48,546 nucleotides of DNA from an uncultured Clostridia bacterium (lineage in GTDB: Bacteria > Bacillota > Clostridia > Oscillospirales > Acutalibacteraceae), in the NCBI GenBank assembly GCA_905235625.1, contig CAJOLX010000005.1:1-48546 (forward strand), in the 5' to 3' direction. Position numbers and translations under genes: made by a program. Under the pieces are notes generated by a model. That model did no database searches and was not told the origin of the DNA. It saw only the letters and a list, made by a program, of their open reading frames with translations. Below are positions 26,578 to 34,682 of this stretch, piece after piece. Position 1 is the first letter of the stretch. Every line of letters starts with the position of its first letter.

Positions 26578-27162
26578 TTAAAAAAGAGTTCTGCCGGTAA
26601 AGCCCATAAATCCGAGCGAAACGAGCGCAACGTAAAGAAACAGAGCGGGCGTTCCTTTAAAGGCGGGCGCAACGTGCCTGTTTTTCGCGAGCACTCTCGC
26701 TCCGCTGCCGATGAGGGCTGCGGCGAGCACAAACGCCGCCCCCGCGCCGAGGCCCGAGCCGATGCTGTTCCACACCGAATAGGTGGCGTTGTAGTTGATG
26801 TAAGGCACGGCAAACACGAGGGTGTTCAGCGCCGAAATGCCGAGATTGTCAAGCAGCTCCCTGTCGTCAGAGAGCACGTGCATAAACATGGCGGCAATCA
26901 GATAAACTCCCGCAAGCACTCCGCCGTAAATCATCGCCCTCACGGCGTAAGAGCCGTTTACCGAAAAGTAGGTTGAAATAAGATTGCAGATAACGCTCGT
27001 AACGGTCGAAAAGCCCGAAATCATCAGCGCAATTCTCAGGAATGCTCCGGGGCGGTTCGCGAGCCTTACCGCTTCGCTCATGCCGAGGCCCGAGCACATA
27101 ACGAGATTTTGGATAAACACCGCGTAGAGAGCGGTTATGAGCATGTCGTAAACTATTTTCAT
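26578..27162 (-). CDS. RnfA/NqrE-like membrane subunit lacking cluster cysteines
   Basis: The protein has 194 residues and six membrane segments. In true RnfA the protein pairs with RnfE and shares a [2Fe-2S] cluster within the membrane. Homology is clear at the end (FKGTPALFLYVALVSLGFMGFTG, matching FRG...SLAFMGFSG) and at the start (FIQNLVMCSGLGMS, matching VNNFVLxxFLGLC). Yet the Cys of GLC-P-F aligns with Ser29 and the Cys of the TNC motif is absent; only Cys23 and Cys59 exist. AAGGAGG precedes the ATG, and the start overlaps the rnfE-like stop by 4 bases. Iron-sulfur binding as in Rnf is therefore doubtful. Confidence 0.85.
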   Translation of the reverse strand: MKIVYDMLITALYAVFIQNLVMCSGLGMSEAVRLANRPGAFLRIALMISGFSTVTSVICNLISTYFSVNGSYAVRAMIYGGVLAGVYLIAAMFMHVLSDDRELLDNLGISALNTLVFAVPYINYNATYSVWNSIGSGLGAGAAFVLAAALIGSGARVLAKNRHVAPAFKGTPALFLYVALVSLGFMGFTGRTLF

Positions 27163-27956
27163 TTGCCGCTCTCCTCCTTTTCTCCGTCATTGCCGGTAAA
27201 GGACTCTATGAGCTCGTTTACGGAAGAAAGCAGATAGTCGTATTCATCGTCGCGTTCAAAGCCGAAATCCATGTCTATCTGCTCGGGGTCAAGCACGTTT
27301 TCAACCTCAAGCTCAATTTCTTCGGGCTGATCGCTCGCGGGCTTTTTCTCGGGCTTCTTTTCGCCCGAATAAACGGTCTGAAGCAAAGCGGCGGCAAAGC
27401 CCAATATCACAAGGCAGCCTACGGGCATTGCCATGCCTTCAAGCGTAACTTTAAAAGGCAGAGAACGGCCGAGTATTGAGCCGCTGCCGAGTATTTCGCG
27501 CACTGCGCCGCAGATGAGCATGACCGCTCCGATGCCTATGCCTGAGGCTATGGCGTCATAAACCGCGGTGCGCACGTCGTTTTTAACGGCAAAGGTCTCG
27601 CAGTGCACCGCCGTTGCGGAATTAACGGCTATCAGCGGCAGAAACATCCTCATGCCGAAAGGCAAATCTATGAGAGTTTTGAATTCAATGAACCAGAGCG
27701 CGGGGCAAATGAGCAAAAGCCCGATGATGAGATAAATGCCCACGCGAAGAAATCTCGCCGCCTTTTTAAGCATGAGGCTTGCGATAAACGAGGTGACTAT
27801 CATATCGGCAAGCAGCGCTATGGACGCGAAGAAAGCGTCTCTTAAATTCTGAGTTGCCGCCACAACGGGAAACAGGCCGACGCATTGAATGAGCACGGGG
27901 TTAAACTTGAAGGTGCCGGCGCGAATCATGCTGCCGAGAGAATATTTTTTATCCAT
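27159..27956 (-). CDS. RnfE/NqrD-like membrane subunit with acidic C-terminal extension
   Basis: The protein has 265 residues. Residues 1-198 follow RnfE: FNPVLIQCVGLFPVVAAT, FLPLIAVNSATAVHCETFA, AVREILGSGS. The two cluster cysteines are replaced: GLCP is GLFP (Phe29) and TNC is VNS (Ser113). A cytoplasmic, strongly acidic tail of about 65 residues (about 199-265, many Glu/Asp) has no counterpart in usual RnfE and may be a docking region. GGAGG precedes the ATG, which overlaps the rnfD-like stop by 8 bases. Loss of the same ligands in both RnfE and RnfA suggests adaptation rather than chance. Confidence 0.85.
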   Translation of the reverse strand: MDKKYSLGSMIRAGTFKFNPVLIQCVGLFPVVAATQNLRDAFFASIALLADMIVTSFIASLMLKKAARFLRVGIYLIIGLLLICPALWFIEFKTLIDLPFGMRMFLPLIAVNSATAVHCETFAVKNDVRTAVYDAIASGIGIGAVMLICGAVREILGSGSILGRSLPFKVTLEGMAMPVGCLVILGFAAALLQTVYSGEKKPEKKPASDQPEEIELEVENVLDPEQIDMDFGFERDDEYDYLLSSVNELIESFTGNDGEKEESGK

Positions 27957-28911
27957 TTACCGCAGCCTCCTTCACCTTTTTGTGAGAGGATACGATTATT
28001 CGCATTCTGTCGGTCAGCATATCGAGCAGAGGGCTGAACGCGTTTGCGATAAGCACGGCGAAGCAAACGGGCTCCTCAAAGGCGGCAAGGCGCCTCATAA
28101 CCATGCAAACGGCTCCGGTGAACACGCCGTAAACCACTTTGTTTGCCGTGTGAACGGGCATCGTGGCGGGGTTTGTGAGCATAAATACCGCGGCAAAAAG
28201 CAGCGAGCCGGAGCAAAGCTCCATAACGGCGCACGAAATAACGGAGCCGTCGGATCTCGGAAACACGAGAGAAATCAGCAGGCACGAAAGCACGAATCCC
28301 GCGCTCGGCAAAAGTGACGAACGCCTGCGGATAAACAGAAAAACGAAACAGCCGAGCAGCGCTATAATGCAGGTCGTGCCCATGGGGCCGAGAATGTTGC
28401 CCGTGAGCATATCAATTAAGTTTGAAGCGGAAAGCTTAACGGTGTTGCCCGCCGCAAGAGAAGAAGTGAGGGGCATCGTTTTCATAAAAGCTCTGCCGCC
28501 CGAGTAAGAAAAGACTTCGTTTTTAAAGCAAACGGCTGCGAAAGCAAAGCCTGCGGCGGAGGGCACAAACGGCGCTCTCATACCGCCGCCGAACGGAATT
28601 TTCGCCACTAAAATCGCGAAAGAGCTTGCGACGATGCCCACGTAAACAGGCGCCGTCGCCGGCAGCATAAGCGCAATGATAATGCCCGCGCAAATACCGC
28701 TCAGGTCAGCCGCATAATATTGCTTGTTGATTATTATGCTCGCAACAAAGTCGCACGCGAACGCCGTAACAACGCACACGGCAAGAGTGCGCACGGCGTC
28801 CGTTCCGTAATACCAAACGGAAAGAACGCACAGCGCCGCAAGCATTATCAGATAATCGCCGAACACCCTTGTGGACTTGGCTGTTCGGTCGCTTCTTGTT
28901 TCAGCCAACAA
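27949..28911 (-). CDS. RnfD/NqrB-like membrane subunit
   Basis: The protein has 320 residues with about 8-9 membrane segments. Family likeness: the IIINKQYYAADLSGICAGIIIALMLPATAPVY block, FGGGMRAPFVPSAAGFAFA, LTGNILGPMGTTCIIALLGCFVFL, and FTGAVCMVMRR followed by EEPVCFAVLIANAFSPLLD. RnfD normally carries FMN on a Thr in a (S/T)xAT motif; the matching stretch here (about 147-158, MPLTSSLAAGNT) has no clear S-A-T, so flavinylation is doubtful. The start is TTG (28911, or 28908, which has better spacing from GAGGTG) and overlaps the end of rpe by 11 bases. No rnfC, rnfG or rnfB is next to it. Confidence 0.85.
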   Translation of the reverse strand: MLAETRSDRTAKSTRVFGDYLIMLAALCVLSVWYYGTDAVRTLAVCVVTAFACDFVASIIINKQYYAADLSGICAGIIIALMLPATAPVYVGIVASSFAILVAKIPFGGGMRAPFVPSAAGFAFAAVCFKNEVFSYSGGRAFMKTMPLTSSLAAGNTVKLSASNLIDMLTGNILGPMGTTCIIALLGCFVFLFIRRRSSLLPSAGFVLSCLLISLVFPRSDGSVISCAVMELCSGSLLFAAVFMLTNPATMPVHTANKVVYGVFTGAVCMVMRRLAAFEEPVCFAVLIANAFSPLLDMLTDRMRIIVSSHKKVKEAAVNG

Positions 28912-29569
28912 AATTCACCTCGGCGTTACTTTTGAGCAGAGAAATGACCCCGGCAGGGTCGGGAGAGCGGAAAACGGCGCTGCCCGCGACAAGCACGTTG
29001 GCTCCTGCGGCAGCCGCTTCCTTCGCGGTGTCGGCGTTTATGCCGCCGTCCACCTGAATGTCGAGCTCGATGCCGCGTTTTTTCGCTTCCTGCCTTATTT
29101 CGGCAACCTTGGGCATGGTGTCGCGCATAAACGACTGCCCGCCGAAACCGGGCTCAACGGTCATAACGAGTATCATATCCGCCTTGTCAAGATAAGGCAA
29201 AACTTCCGATGCGGTAGTGGCGGGCTTTATCGCAACGCCCGCTTTGCGCCCGAAGGAATGTATCTCGTCTATCGTTTCGCCGATATCCGAATCGCTCTCA
29301 GCGTGAAAAGTGATAAGGTCGGCGCCCGCTTTAACGAAGTCTTCCACGTATTTCAGTGGGTCCGAAATCATGAGATGAACGTCAAAAAGCAACGAGGTGA
29401 GCCCTCTTATCGATGAAATAACGGGAGCGCCGAAGCTGATATTCGGCACAAATCTGCCGTCCATAACGTCAAGATGAAGCATATCGGCTCCGCTTTTTTC
29501 CATTTTTACGCTTTCTTCCCCGAGGCGAGAAAAATCGCTCGCAAGAACAGACGGTGATATTTTAATCAA
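28901..29569 (-). CDS. rpe: Ribulose-phosphate 3-epimerase
   Basis: It interconverts ribulose-5-phosphate and xylulose-5-phosphate in the pentose phosphate pathway. The protein has 222 residues. A TTG start at 29569 (IKISPSVLASDF) is chosen from GGAGG 8 bases upstream and from the family N-terminus. Visible: SPSVLASDF, HLDVMDGRFVPN-I-SFG, FDVHLMISDP, the MTVEPGFGGQSF motif, QVDGGIN and VAGSAVF. The metal-binding His/Asp residues are complete. It is the first gene of a 13-gene unit and overlaps the next frame. Confidence 0.95.
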   Translation of the reverse strand: MIKISPSVLASDFSRLGEESVKMEKSGADMLHLDVMDGRFVPNISFGAPVISSIRGLTSLLFDVHLMISDPLKYVEDFVKAGADLITFHAESDSDIGETIDEIHSFGRKAGVAIKPATTASEVLPYLDKADMILVMTVEPGFGGQSFMRDTMPKVAEIRQEAKKRGIELDIQVDGGINADTAKEAAAAGANVLVAGSAVFRSPDPAGVISLLKSNAEVNFVG

Positions 29570-29605
29570 GACTCGCACCTCCGCGGTAAACAATTACTCA
29601 AAGTA

Positions 29606-29634
29606 ATTATATCATAGCGGTGTTTTAAGGTCAA
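29606..29634 (-). promoter_or_regulatory. Promoter of the rpe-to-folK operon
   Basis: On the minus strand: -35 TTGACC (29629-29634), a 17-bp spacer, and -10 TATAAT (29606-29611). It lies about 37 bases before the TTG start of rpe. All 13 following genes overlap or are separated by no more than about 28 bases. Confidence 0.85.
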
Positions 29635-29673
29635 TATTTTAAAAATAAACAATGAGTGAACAATTGCCCCGAA

Positions 29674-29702
29674 ATAAAAATGACGGACGCCGAAGCGCCC
29701 GC
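29674..29702 (-). terminator. Terminator after the M20 peptidase gene
   Basis: On the minus strand an 8-bp GC-rich stem (GCGGGCGC with GCGTCCGT, two G-U pairs) around a TTCG tetraloop is followed by CATTTTTAT. It starts 14 bases after the peptidase stop. Confidence 0.75.
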
Positions 29703-29715
29703 CGTAAAAATATTG

Positions 29716-31167
29716 TCACTGATGATTTTTGATGAAATATTTGTAGAATTTAACGCCCGACGCCACTGCGGCGGTGCCGATATTTTCGTTTACGGAGTGC
29801 ATTGCCGCCAACTGAGAATTATCCATGAGAATGGGAGTGAATCTCACGCAGTTGTCGGTGACGCTCTGATAGTGCCTGCAGTCCGTGCCGCCGTTCATAT
29901 AGTAAGGAGCGAAGCAGTAGCTCGGGAACACCTCGTGAACGCACTTTTCGAGATACTTCATCTCGTCGCTGTCGGGGTCGGTAACGCGCGAAGCGTCAAA
30001 GCCCATGAGAGGCTCAGTTTCAATGTCGTATTTTTCGGCCGCTTTTCTGAGTATCTCAACGCATTCGTCCCTCGTCTGCAGGGTGCCGACACGCATGTTG
30101 GCTATGAGATAAGCCTCGCCCGGTATAACGTTGGGTGCGTCGGAGCCCGCTCCCTGAGTGAAGACAACGGTGGTTGTGACAAACGCCTTTGCCATGGGTG
30201 AAAACTTGGGCATGGCAACGTTCAGAAGGGGCTTAAAGAGCCAAAGGTTGCCGAAAATCAGCCTCATCGGGAAGGTGAGATAGGGCGCAAGGCTCGAAAG
30301 CATTCTCTCAACGGGAGGAGTAATGCCCGTTTTGAAGTGATTTTTCTTTTCAATATCGCAAACGAAAGCGGAAAGCCTCGCTATGGGGTTATCCGAAGGA
30401 GGAGTGGATGAATGTCCGCCGTTTCCCTTGGCGGTGAATTTGATGTTGACGGTGCCTTTTTCAACTATGCCGACCGCCGCGCAAAGCGCAGACATGCCGG
30501 GGAACACGTTTTCAACTATCGCTCCGCCTTCATCCATAGCTATGCAAAGGCGAACGCCCTTCTGCTCAAGATAGCTTACAAGCTTCTCCGCGCCGCCGCC
30601 CGAAATTTCTTCATTTGAAGCGAAGGAAAGATAAACGTCTCTTTCGGGCTCAAAGCCTTCCTCAAGCAGCTCTTCAACGGCAGCCATTTCAGCCATAACG
30701 GTGCATTTGCAGTCCATTGCTCCTCTGCCGTGAATTTTGCCGCCCTCTATGTCGCCCGAAAACGGGCCGTGCTCCCAGCCTTTTTCGGAGGCGGGCACAA
30801 CGTCCTGGTGACCCATGAGAAGGATTGCGTCCTTTGAGCTGTCTTTGCCCTTCCAGCGATAAATGACGTTGCCGTCGATATCGGTCATCTCAAGCTTTTC
30901 GTGAATGAGAGGGAACAGCTCTTTAAGCTTTGCATGCAGTTTGTAAAATTCGCTCTTGTCGGCGCCTTCGGGCTTTGAAACCGTAGGCACTTTTATCATT
31001 TCGGACAGAGCGTTTGCGTATTTTGCCTCTTCATCGGGGGTAAAAAGAGCTTTCTCTTCGCCCGTATAGGGCTTTGCTTTGATTGCCGCCGCTCTTATCG
31101 CCGCGATAACAAGCAGCAGGATTATGATGCCGATAACGGCAAGAAGCACAATCAGAAAGGTTTTCAT
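29716..31167 (-). CDS. Membrane-anchored M20 family metallopeptidase (CPS1/PM20D1-like)
   Basis: The protein has 483 residues. The ATG at 31167 (MKTFLIVL) follows GGGAGA. One N-terminal membrane segment (about 2-28) anchors it. The M20 two-zinc site is complete: GHQDVVP (His and catalytic Asp), RGAMDCK (bridging Asp), SNEEISGGG (general base Glu and zinc Glu), AMDEGG, and GGTDCRHY (last His). The dimerisation lid holds GNGGHSSTPP. Length and motifs fit the carboxypeptidase-S/PM20D1 subgroup, which hydrolyses dipeptides or N-acyl amino acids; the precise substrate is open. It probably follows pckA and the small membrane protein in one transcript. Confidence 0.9.
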   Translation of the reverse strand: MKTFLIVLLAVIGIIILLLVIAAIRAAAIKAKPYTGEEKALFTPDEEAKYANALSEMIKVPTVSKPEGADKSEFYKLHAKLKELFPLIHEKLEMTDIDGNVIYRWKGKDSSKDAILLMGHQDVVPASEKGWEHGPFSGDIEGGKIHGRGAMDCKCTVMAEMAAVEELLEEGFEPERDVYLSFASNEEISGGGAEKLVSYLEQKGVRLCIAMDEGGAIVENVFPGMSALCAAVGIVEKGTVNIKFTAKGNGGHSSTPPSDNPIARLSAFVCDIEKKNHFKTGITPPVERMLSSLAPYLTFPMRLIFGNLWLFKPLLNVAMPKFSPMAKAFVTTTVVFTQGAGSDAPNVIPGEAYLIANMRVGTLQTRDECVEILRKAAEKYDIETEPLMGFDASRVTDPDSDEMKYLEKCVHEVFPSYCFAPYYMNGGTDCRHYQSVTDNCVRFTPILMDNSQLAAMHSVNENIGTAAVASGVKFYKYFIKNHQ

Positions 31168-31197
31168 ATTGATCTCTCCCTTGCATTTTTTCAAAGA

Positions 31198-31224
31198 GCC
31201 CGGCTGCCTCAAAAGCACCCGGGC
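31198..31224 (-). other. GC-rich hairpin between two genes
   Basis: GCCCGG and CCGGGC arms with an inner TGC/GCA pair lie between the 135-aa gene and the peptidase gene. The T-run after it is poor (TCTTTG), so it may be an mRNA-stability or attenuation hairpin rather than a full terminator. Confidence 0.45.
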
Positions 31225-31240
31225 CCCTATTTACTGGCAA

Positions 31241-31648
31241 TTACGCCTGTGAGCCCTGCTGAACGGTGTCGTCGGGCTTTCTTTTGACAATGGCGGACGC
31301 GGCAATGCAAACGCCTGCCCACACAACGGTGACCGCCACAGCCATAGCAACCCCTACGGTTGCCATTTCGTGAAGCATCTGCGCCTTATCGACAGGGTCC
31401 GACATAGCGGTAAGGAACGGATAGTAAGGCACTATCTCTCCGTGCCACAAATGCTCAAAAGCAAGCAGCACGCTGCCGCCGAAAAGAAGCCCGGCAAGCC
31501 ACATGAGCTTTTTGCCCATGGGGATTTTATCGGAGGAAACGGAGCCGTTTTCACCGGGTTTTACCGTTTTCTTTTCTTTCGCCTTAACTATTTGCGCCGC
31601 CGCGGTAACTGCTATCGCTTCAGCAAGCGGAACCGTAAAACATGCCAT
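31241..31648 (-). CDS. Small membrane protein, unknown
   Basis: The protein has 135 residues. A hydrophobic N-terminus (about 1-22) precedes a basic loop (KAKEKKTVKPGENG), a second membrane segment (about 47-64, KKLMWLAGLLFGGSVLLAF), a short loop with EHLWHGEIVPYYPF, and a third segment (about 94-118). The loop with HLWHGE and PYYPFLTAM is the most distinctive part. AGAGG precedes the ATG. It lies between pckA and an M20 peptidase with no clear terminator on the pckA side. I do not recognise the family. Confidence 0.75.
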   Translation of the reverse strand: MACFTVPLAEAIAVTAAAQIVKAKEKKTVKPGENGSVSSDKIPMGKKLMWLAGLLFGGSVLLAFEHLWHGEIVPYYPFLTAMSDPVDKAQMLHEMATVGVAMAVAVTVVWAGVCIAASAIVKRKPDDTVQQGSQA

Positions 31649-31705
31649 AATTACAGCCTCTCTTCCTTGCTCTTATGAGCTGATTTTATTCTGAAAATTC
31701 GTTAA

Positions 31706-33310
31706 TTAAAGTTTGGGGCCTGCGGCAACGAGAGCTTTTCCCGCCTCGTTGTTTTCATATTTCGCGAAGTTCTTGATAAATCTGCCTGCAAGGTCCTTTG
31801 CCTTCTCTTCCCATTCGGAAACGTCGGCGTAGGTGTCGCGCGGGTCGAGAATGCCGGAATCAACGCCGTCAAGAGCGGTGGGAACCTCAAGGTTGAAATA
31901 AGGAATGGTCTTGGTGGGAGCGGTGAGAATGCTGCCGCCGAGAATGCCGTCTATAATTCCTCTGGTATCCTTTATGGAGATACGCTTGCCCGTGCCGTTC
32001 CAGCCGGTGTTAACGAGGTAAGCCTTGGCTCCGCTCTCTTCCATTCTCTTAACGAGCTCTTCCGCGTATTTGGTGGGATGAAGCTCGAGGAAAGCCTGGC
32101 CGAAGCAGGCGGAGAAGGTGGGAGTGGGCTCGGTTATGCCTCTCTCGGTGCCGGCGAGCTTTGCGGTGAAGCCGCTCAGGAAGTAATACTTCGTCTGCTC
32201 GGGGGTGAGGATGGATACGGGAGGAAGCACGCCGAAAGCGTCGGCTGAAAGGAAGATAACGTTATTTGCGGCGGGAGCGGACGAAACGGGGCGAACTATC
32301 TTCTCAATGTGATTGATGGGATAGGAAACTCTCGTGTTTTCGGTGACGCTCTTGTCGTCAAAATCTATCTTGCCCTCTGAGTCAACGGTAACGTTTTCAA
32401 GCAGAGCGTTTCTCTTGATAGCGTTGTAAATGTCGGGCTCGGAGTCTTTGTCAAGGTTGATTACTTTGGCGTAGCAGCCGCCTTCAAAGTTGAAAACGCC
32501 GTTGTCGTCCCAGCCGTGCTCGTCGTCGCCGATAAGAAGACGCTTCGGGTCGGTGGAAAGGGTGGTTTTGCCAGTGCCGGAAAGGCCGAAGAATATAGCG
32601 GTGTTTTTGCCGTCCATATCGGTGTTGGCGGAGCAGTGCATGGAAGCGATGCCCTTGAGAGGAAGGTAATAGTTCATCATTGAGAACATGCCCTTCTTCA
32701 TTTCGCCGCCGTACCAGGTGTTGATGATAACCTGCTCACGGCTTGAAATGTTGAAAGCAACTGCGGTTTCGGAATTAAGACCCATCTCTTTGTAGTTATC
32801 AACCTTCGCCTTGGAAGCGTTGTAAACCACGAAATCGGGCTCAAAGTTTTCGAGCTCTTCGGCGGTGGGAACGATGAACATATTTTTGATGAAGTGAGCC
32901 TGCCATGCGACCTCAACTATGAAGCGGATGGACATGCGGGTGTCGGGGTTTGCGCCGCAGAACGCGTCCACAACGTAAAGCTTCTTGCCCGAAAGCTCGT
33001 CTATAGCTATCTTTTTGAGCACTGCCCAGTTGCTCTCGGAAAGAGGGTGATTGTCGTTGGGATACTCGGGAGTGGTCCACCAAACGGTGTCTTTGGAATT
33101 TTCGTCCATTACGATGTACTTATCCTTGGGCGAACGGCCGGTGTAAATGCCGGTCATAACGTTTACGGCGCCGAGCTCGGTAACCTGACCTGCGTCGTAG
33201 CCCTCAAGCTCGGGCTTGGTTTCCTCGGCGAAAAGCTCTTCGTAAGAAGGATTGTAGCTTACTTCCTTAACTCCGGAAATGCCGTATTTTTCAAAATCGA
33301 TTTTTGCCAT
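31706..33310 (-). CDS. pckA: Phosphoenolpyruvate carboxykinase (ATP)
   Basis: It interconverts oxaloacetate + ATP and PEP + CO2 + ADP; in anaerobes it often runs toward oxaloacetate. The protein has 534 residues, normal for the ATP type. Visible: [15 protein letters not shown] near residue 58, the kinase P-loop [13 protein letters not shown], the metal-binding [20 protein letters not shown], and [16 protein letters not shown] precedes the ATG and a consensus promoter lies about 85 bases upstream. All active-site residues seem intact. Confidence 0.97.
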   Translation of the reverse strand: MAKIDFEKYGISGVKEVSYNPSYEELFAEETKPELEGYDAGQVTELGAVNVMTGIYTGRSPKDKYIVMDENSKDTVWWTTPEYPNDNHPLSESNWAVLKKIAIDELSGKKLYVVDAFCGANPDTRMSIRFIVEVAWQAHFIKNMFIVPTAEELENFEPDFVVYNASKAKVDNYKEMGLNSETAVAFNISSREQVIINTWYGGEMKKGMFSMMNYYLPLKGIASMHCSANTDMDGKNTAIFFGLSGTGKTTLSTDPKRLLIGDDEHGWDDNGVFNFEGGCYAKVINLDKDSEPDIYNAIKRNALLENVTVDSEGKIDFDDKSVTENTRVSYPINHIEKIVRPVSSAPAANNVIFLSADAFGVLPPVSILTPEQTKYYFLSGFTAKLAGTERGITEPTPTFSACFGQAFLELHPTKYAEELVKRMEESGAKAYLVNTGWNGTGKRISIKDTRGIIDGILGGSILTAPTKTIPYFNLEVPTALDGVDSGILDPRDTYADVSEWEEKAKDLAGRFIKNFAKYENNEAGKALVAAGPKL

Positions 33311-33394
33311 AATATACCTCTTTCTTTCGCGGATAAATGCCGAAACGAGCCGTTATCCGGCAGCAGACATCCGCTCCGATTTTTTCTTTTAATA

Positions 33395-33423
33395 ATATTA
33401 GTCTAACACGGCAAAAAAGTCAA
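33395..33423 (-). promoter_or_regulatory. pckA promoter
   Basis: On the minus strand: -35 TTGACT (33418-33423), a 17-bp spacer, and -10 TAATAT (33395-33400). Confidence 0.75.
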
Positions 33424-33582
33424 TGACTAAAGGCACGAATTTAAGGCAATTTAATCCCCGTTTTTATATGAAAATGTTAAATGCGCGGCGCTTTGAGCGA
33501 TTTATCGCAATTTGCGCTTGCATTTTTCGGCGGAATGTGTCATCATTTTCGCATAAACACATTATTCGGGGAGTGAAGCGAA

Positions 33583-34206
33583 ATGCCTAAAGCGGTTATC
33601 ATAGGAGGGGCGAAAATCGGCGATTACGAGCGCGCTCTGAGCTTTATTGAAGACGGAGATTTTCTTATCTATTGCGACAGCGGCCTTGCGCACTCGGATA
33701 AGCTCGGCGAGCCCAACCTTATCATAGGCGACTTTGACTCGCACGAAAACCCCGGTCTTGACGTTGAAACCCTCGTTTTGCCCCACATGAAGGACGATAC
33801 CGACACGGTTTTTGCCGCGAAGCAGGTTATCGAAAGAGGCTTCAAAAGCTGCCTCATGCTCGGCGCGTCCGGCTCAAGGCTCGACCACACTCTCGGCAAT
33901 ATTTCGGCAATGCTCATGCTCGAAAACGCGGGAGTGAGCGCCGTGCTTGCGGACGATTACTGCGAAATGGAAATCGCCGGAAAAGAAGAGAAACAGATCC
34001 CCTGCGACTACCCGTATTTTTCGCTAATGAGCGTTTTCGGAGAAGCGGACGAAATCACCGTTAAAGGCGCGCTTTATCCGCTGGAAAGCGCAAAGATAAC
34101 GCCCGACTATCAGTACGGAGTAAGCAACGAACCGCTCCCCGGCCAAACCGCCTCCGTCACCGTAGGCAAGGGCAAACTGCTGCTGATAAAGGTAGTCTCT
34201 GAATAA
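33583..34206 (+). CDS. thiN: Thiamine pyrophosphokinase
   Basis: It transfers pyrophosphate from ATP to thiamine, making thiamine diphosphate. At 207 residues it has the usual length for Firmicutes. Family marks: VIIGGA at the start, YCDSGLAH, the signature LIIGDFDS, PHMKDDTDTVFA, LGASGSRLDHTLGN, and a C-terminal beta domain with YGVSNE-x(9)-TVGKGKLLLI. ATG 33583 follows GGGGAGTG. The gene often sits beside rpe in Clostridia; here it is about 4 kb from rpe and divergent from pckA. I saw no TPP riboswitch in the 270-base upstream gap. Confidence 0.94.
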   Translation: MPKAVIIGGAKIGDYERALSFIEDGDFLIYCDSGLAHSDKLGEPNLIIGDFDSHENPGLDVETLVLPHMKDDTDTVFAAKQVIERGFKSCLMLGASGSRLDHTLGNISAMLMLENAGVSAVLADDYCEMEIAGKEEKQIPCDYPYFSLMSVFGEADEITVKGALYPLESAKITPDYQYGVSNEPLPGQTASVTVGKGKLLLIKVVSE

Positions 34207-34464
34207 CGGCTTGACTCGTAAATTCGCCTACGGCAATTTTCAATGAAGAGAAAAAACGAAAAGTGAAAAGAAAAGGGTCTTCGGCGATGATATCGCCTAC
34301 GACATTGAGGGGCAAGCCGATTTTATCGCCACACCCGCCCCTTCGGGGCACCCTCTCCGTTCTTGGAGAGGGCCATTTCTACCTCTCAGCCTCTTTAAGA
34401 AACCCGCTTTTGAATTTAGTAAGTGCTAACTGTAATCTTCTCTTCTTGTTAGCACTTGCAAGGG

Positions 34465-34487
34465 CTTTCGTATTAAGATGAAGACGA
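34465..34487 (-). repeat. Degenerate copy of the dispersed repeat
   Basis: CTTTCGTATTAAGATGAAGAC resembles CTTCCGTATTAAGCGAAGAC at 37752-37771 apart from a few changes. It is a weak match. Confidence 0.4.
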
Positions 34488-34592
34488 CGTTTTCTCCGCT
34501 CGCAGACAGTATCGCCGATACGGCAAGAGCGGAAAAACGCCGAAAAACGAAAATACAAATGTACGAGTTATATACTTTGGAGCATAATAATA

Positions 34593-34622
34593 CAGGGTGC
34601 GAGCTTTATTGTTCGCACCCTG
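34593..34622 (-). terminator. glyA terminator
   Basis: 10-bp perfect arms CAGGGTGCGA and TCGCACCCTG around a 10-base loop, followed on the minus strand by TATTATTATG. It lies about 60 bases after the glyA stop. Confidence 0.65.
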
Positions 34623-34641
34623 CTTACTTATCTAATCAAAA

Positions 34642-34678
34642 TTTTCGTTTTGTTCTTCGCTTAATACGGAAGTCCAAA
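34642..34678 (-). repeat. 37-bp dispersed repeat, copy A
   Basis: TTTTCGTTTTGTTCTTCGCT (34642-34661) continues to AGTCCAAA at 34678. Its reverse complement occurs at 37746-37782 with one difference in 37 bases, giving an inverted pair around glyA and the FGGY kinase. Confidence 0.8.
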
Positions 34679-34682
34679 TGCC

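Larger units (their letters stand above)
34207..34682. other. Hairpin-rich intergenic region
   Basis: The 476-base gap between convergent thiN and glyA has no credible gene. It holds successive hairpins: GGCGAT/ATCGCC (34283-34297), GCCCC/GGGGC (34337-34349), CCCTCTCC/GGAGAGGG (34351-34372), AAGTGCTAAC/GTTAGCACTT (34421-34457), and a terminator (34593-34622). It also holds two copies of a dispersed repeat. The mosaic looks like remnants of non-coding mobile repeats. Confidence 0.6.

Noticed and set aside
33311-33582. A TPP riboswitch before thiN
   Set aside because: I looked for the conserved CUGAGA and ACCUGA-type cores in the gap and did not see them.
34421-34457. AAGTGCTAAC ... GTTAGCACTT looked like a CIRCE (HrcA) operator
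   Set aside because: In CIRCE the order is TTAGCACTC-N9-GAGTGCTAA; here the arms are the other way round with a 17-base loop, and no chaperone gene is next to it.
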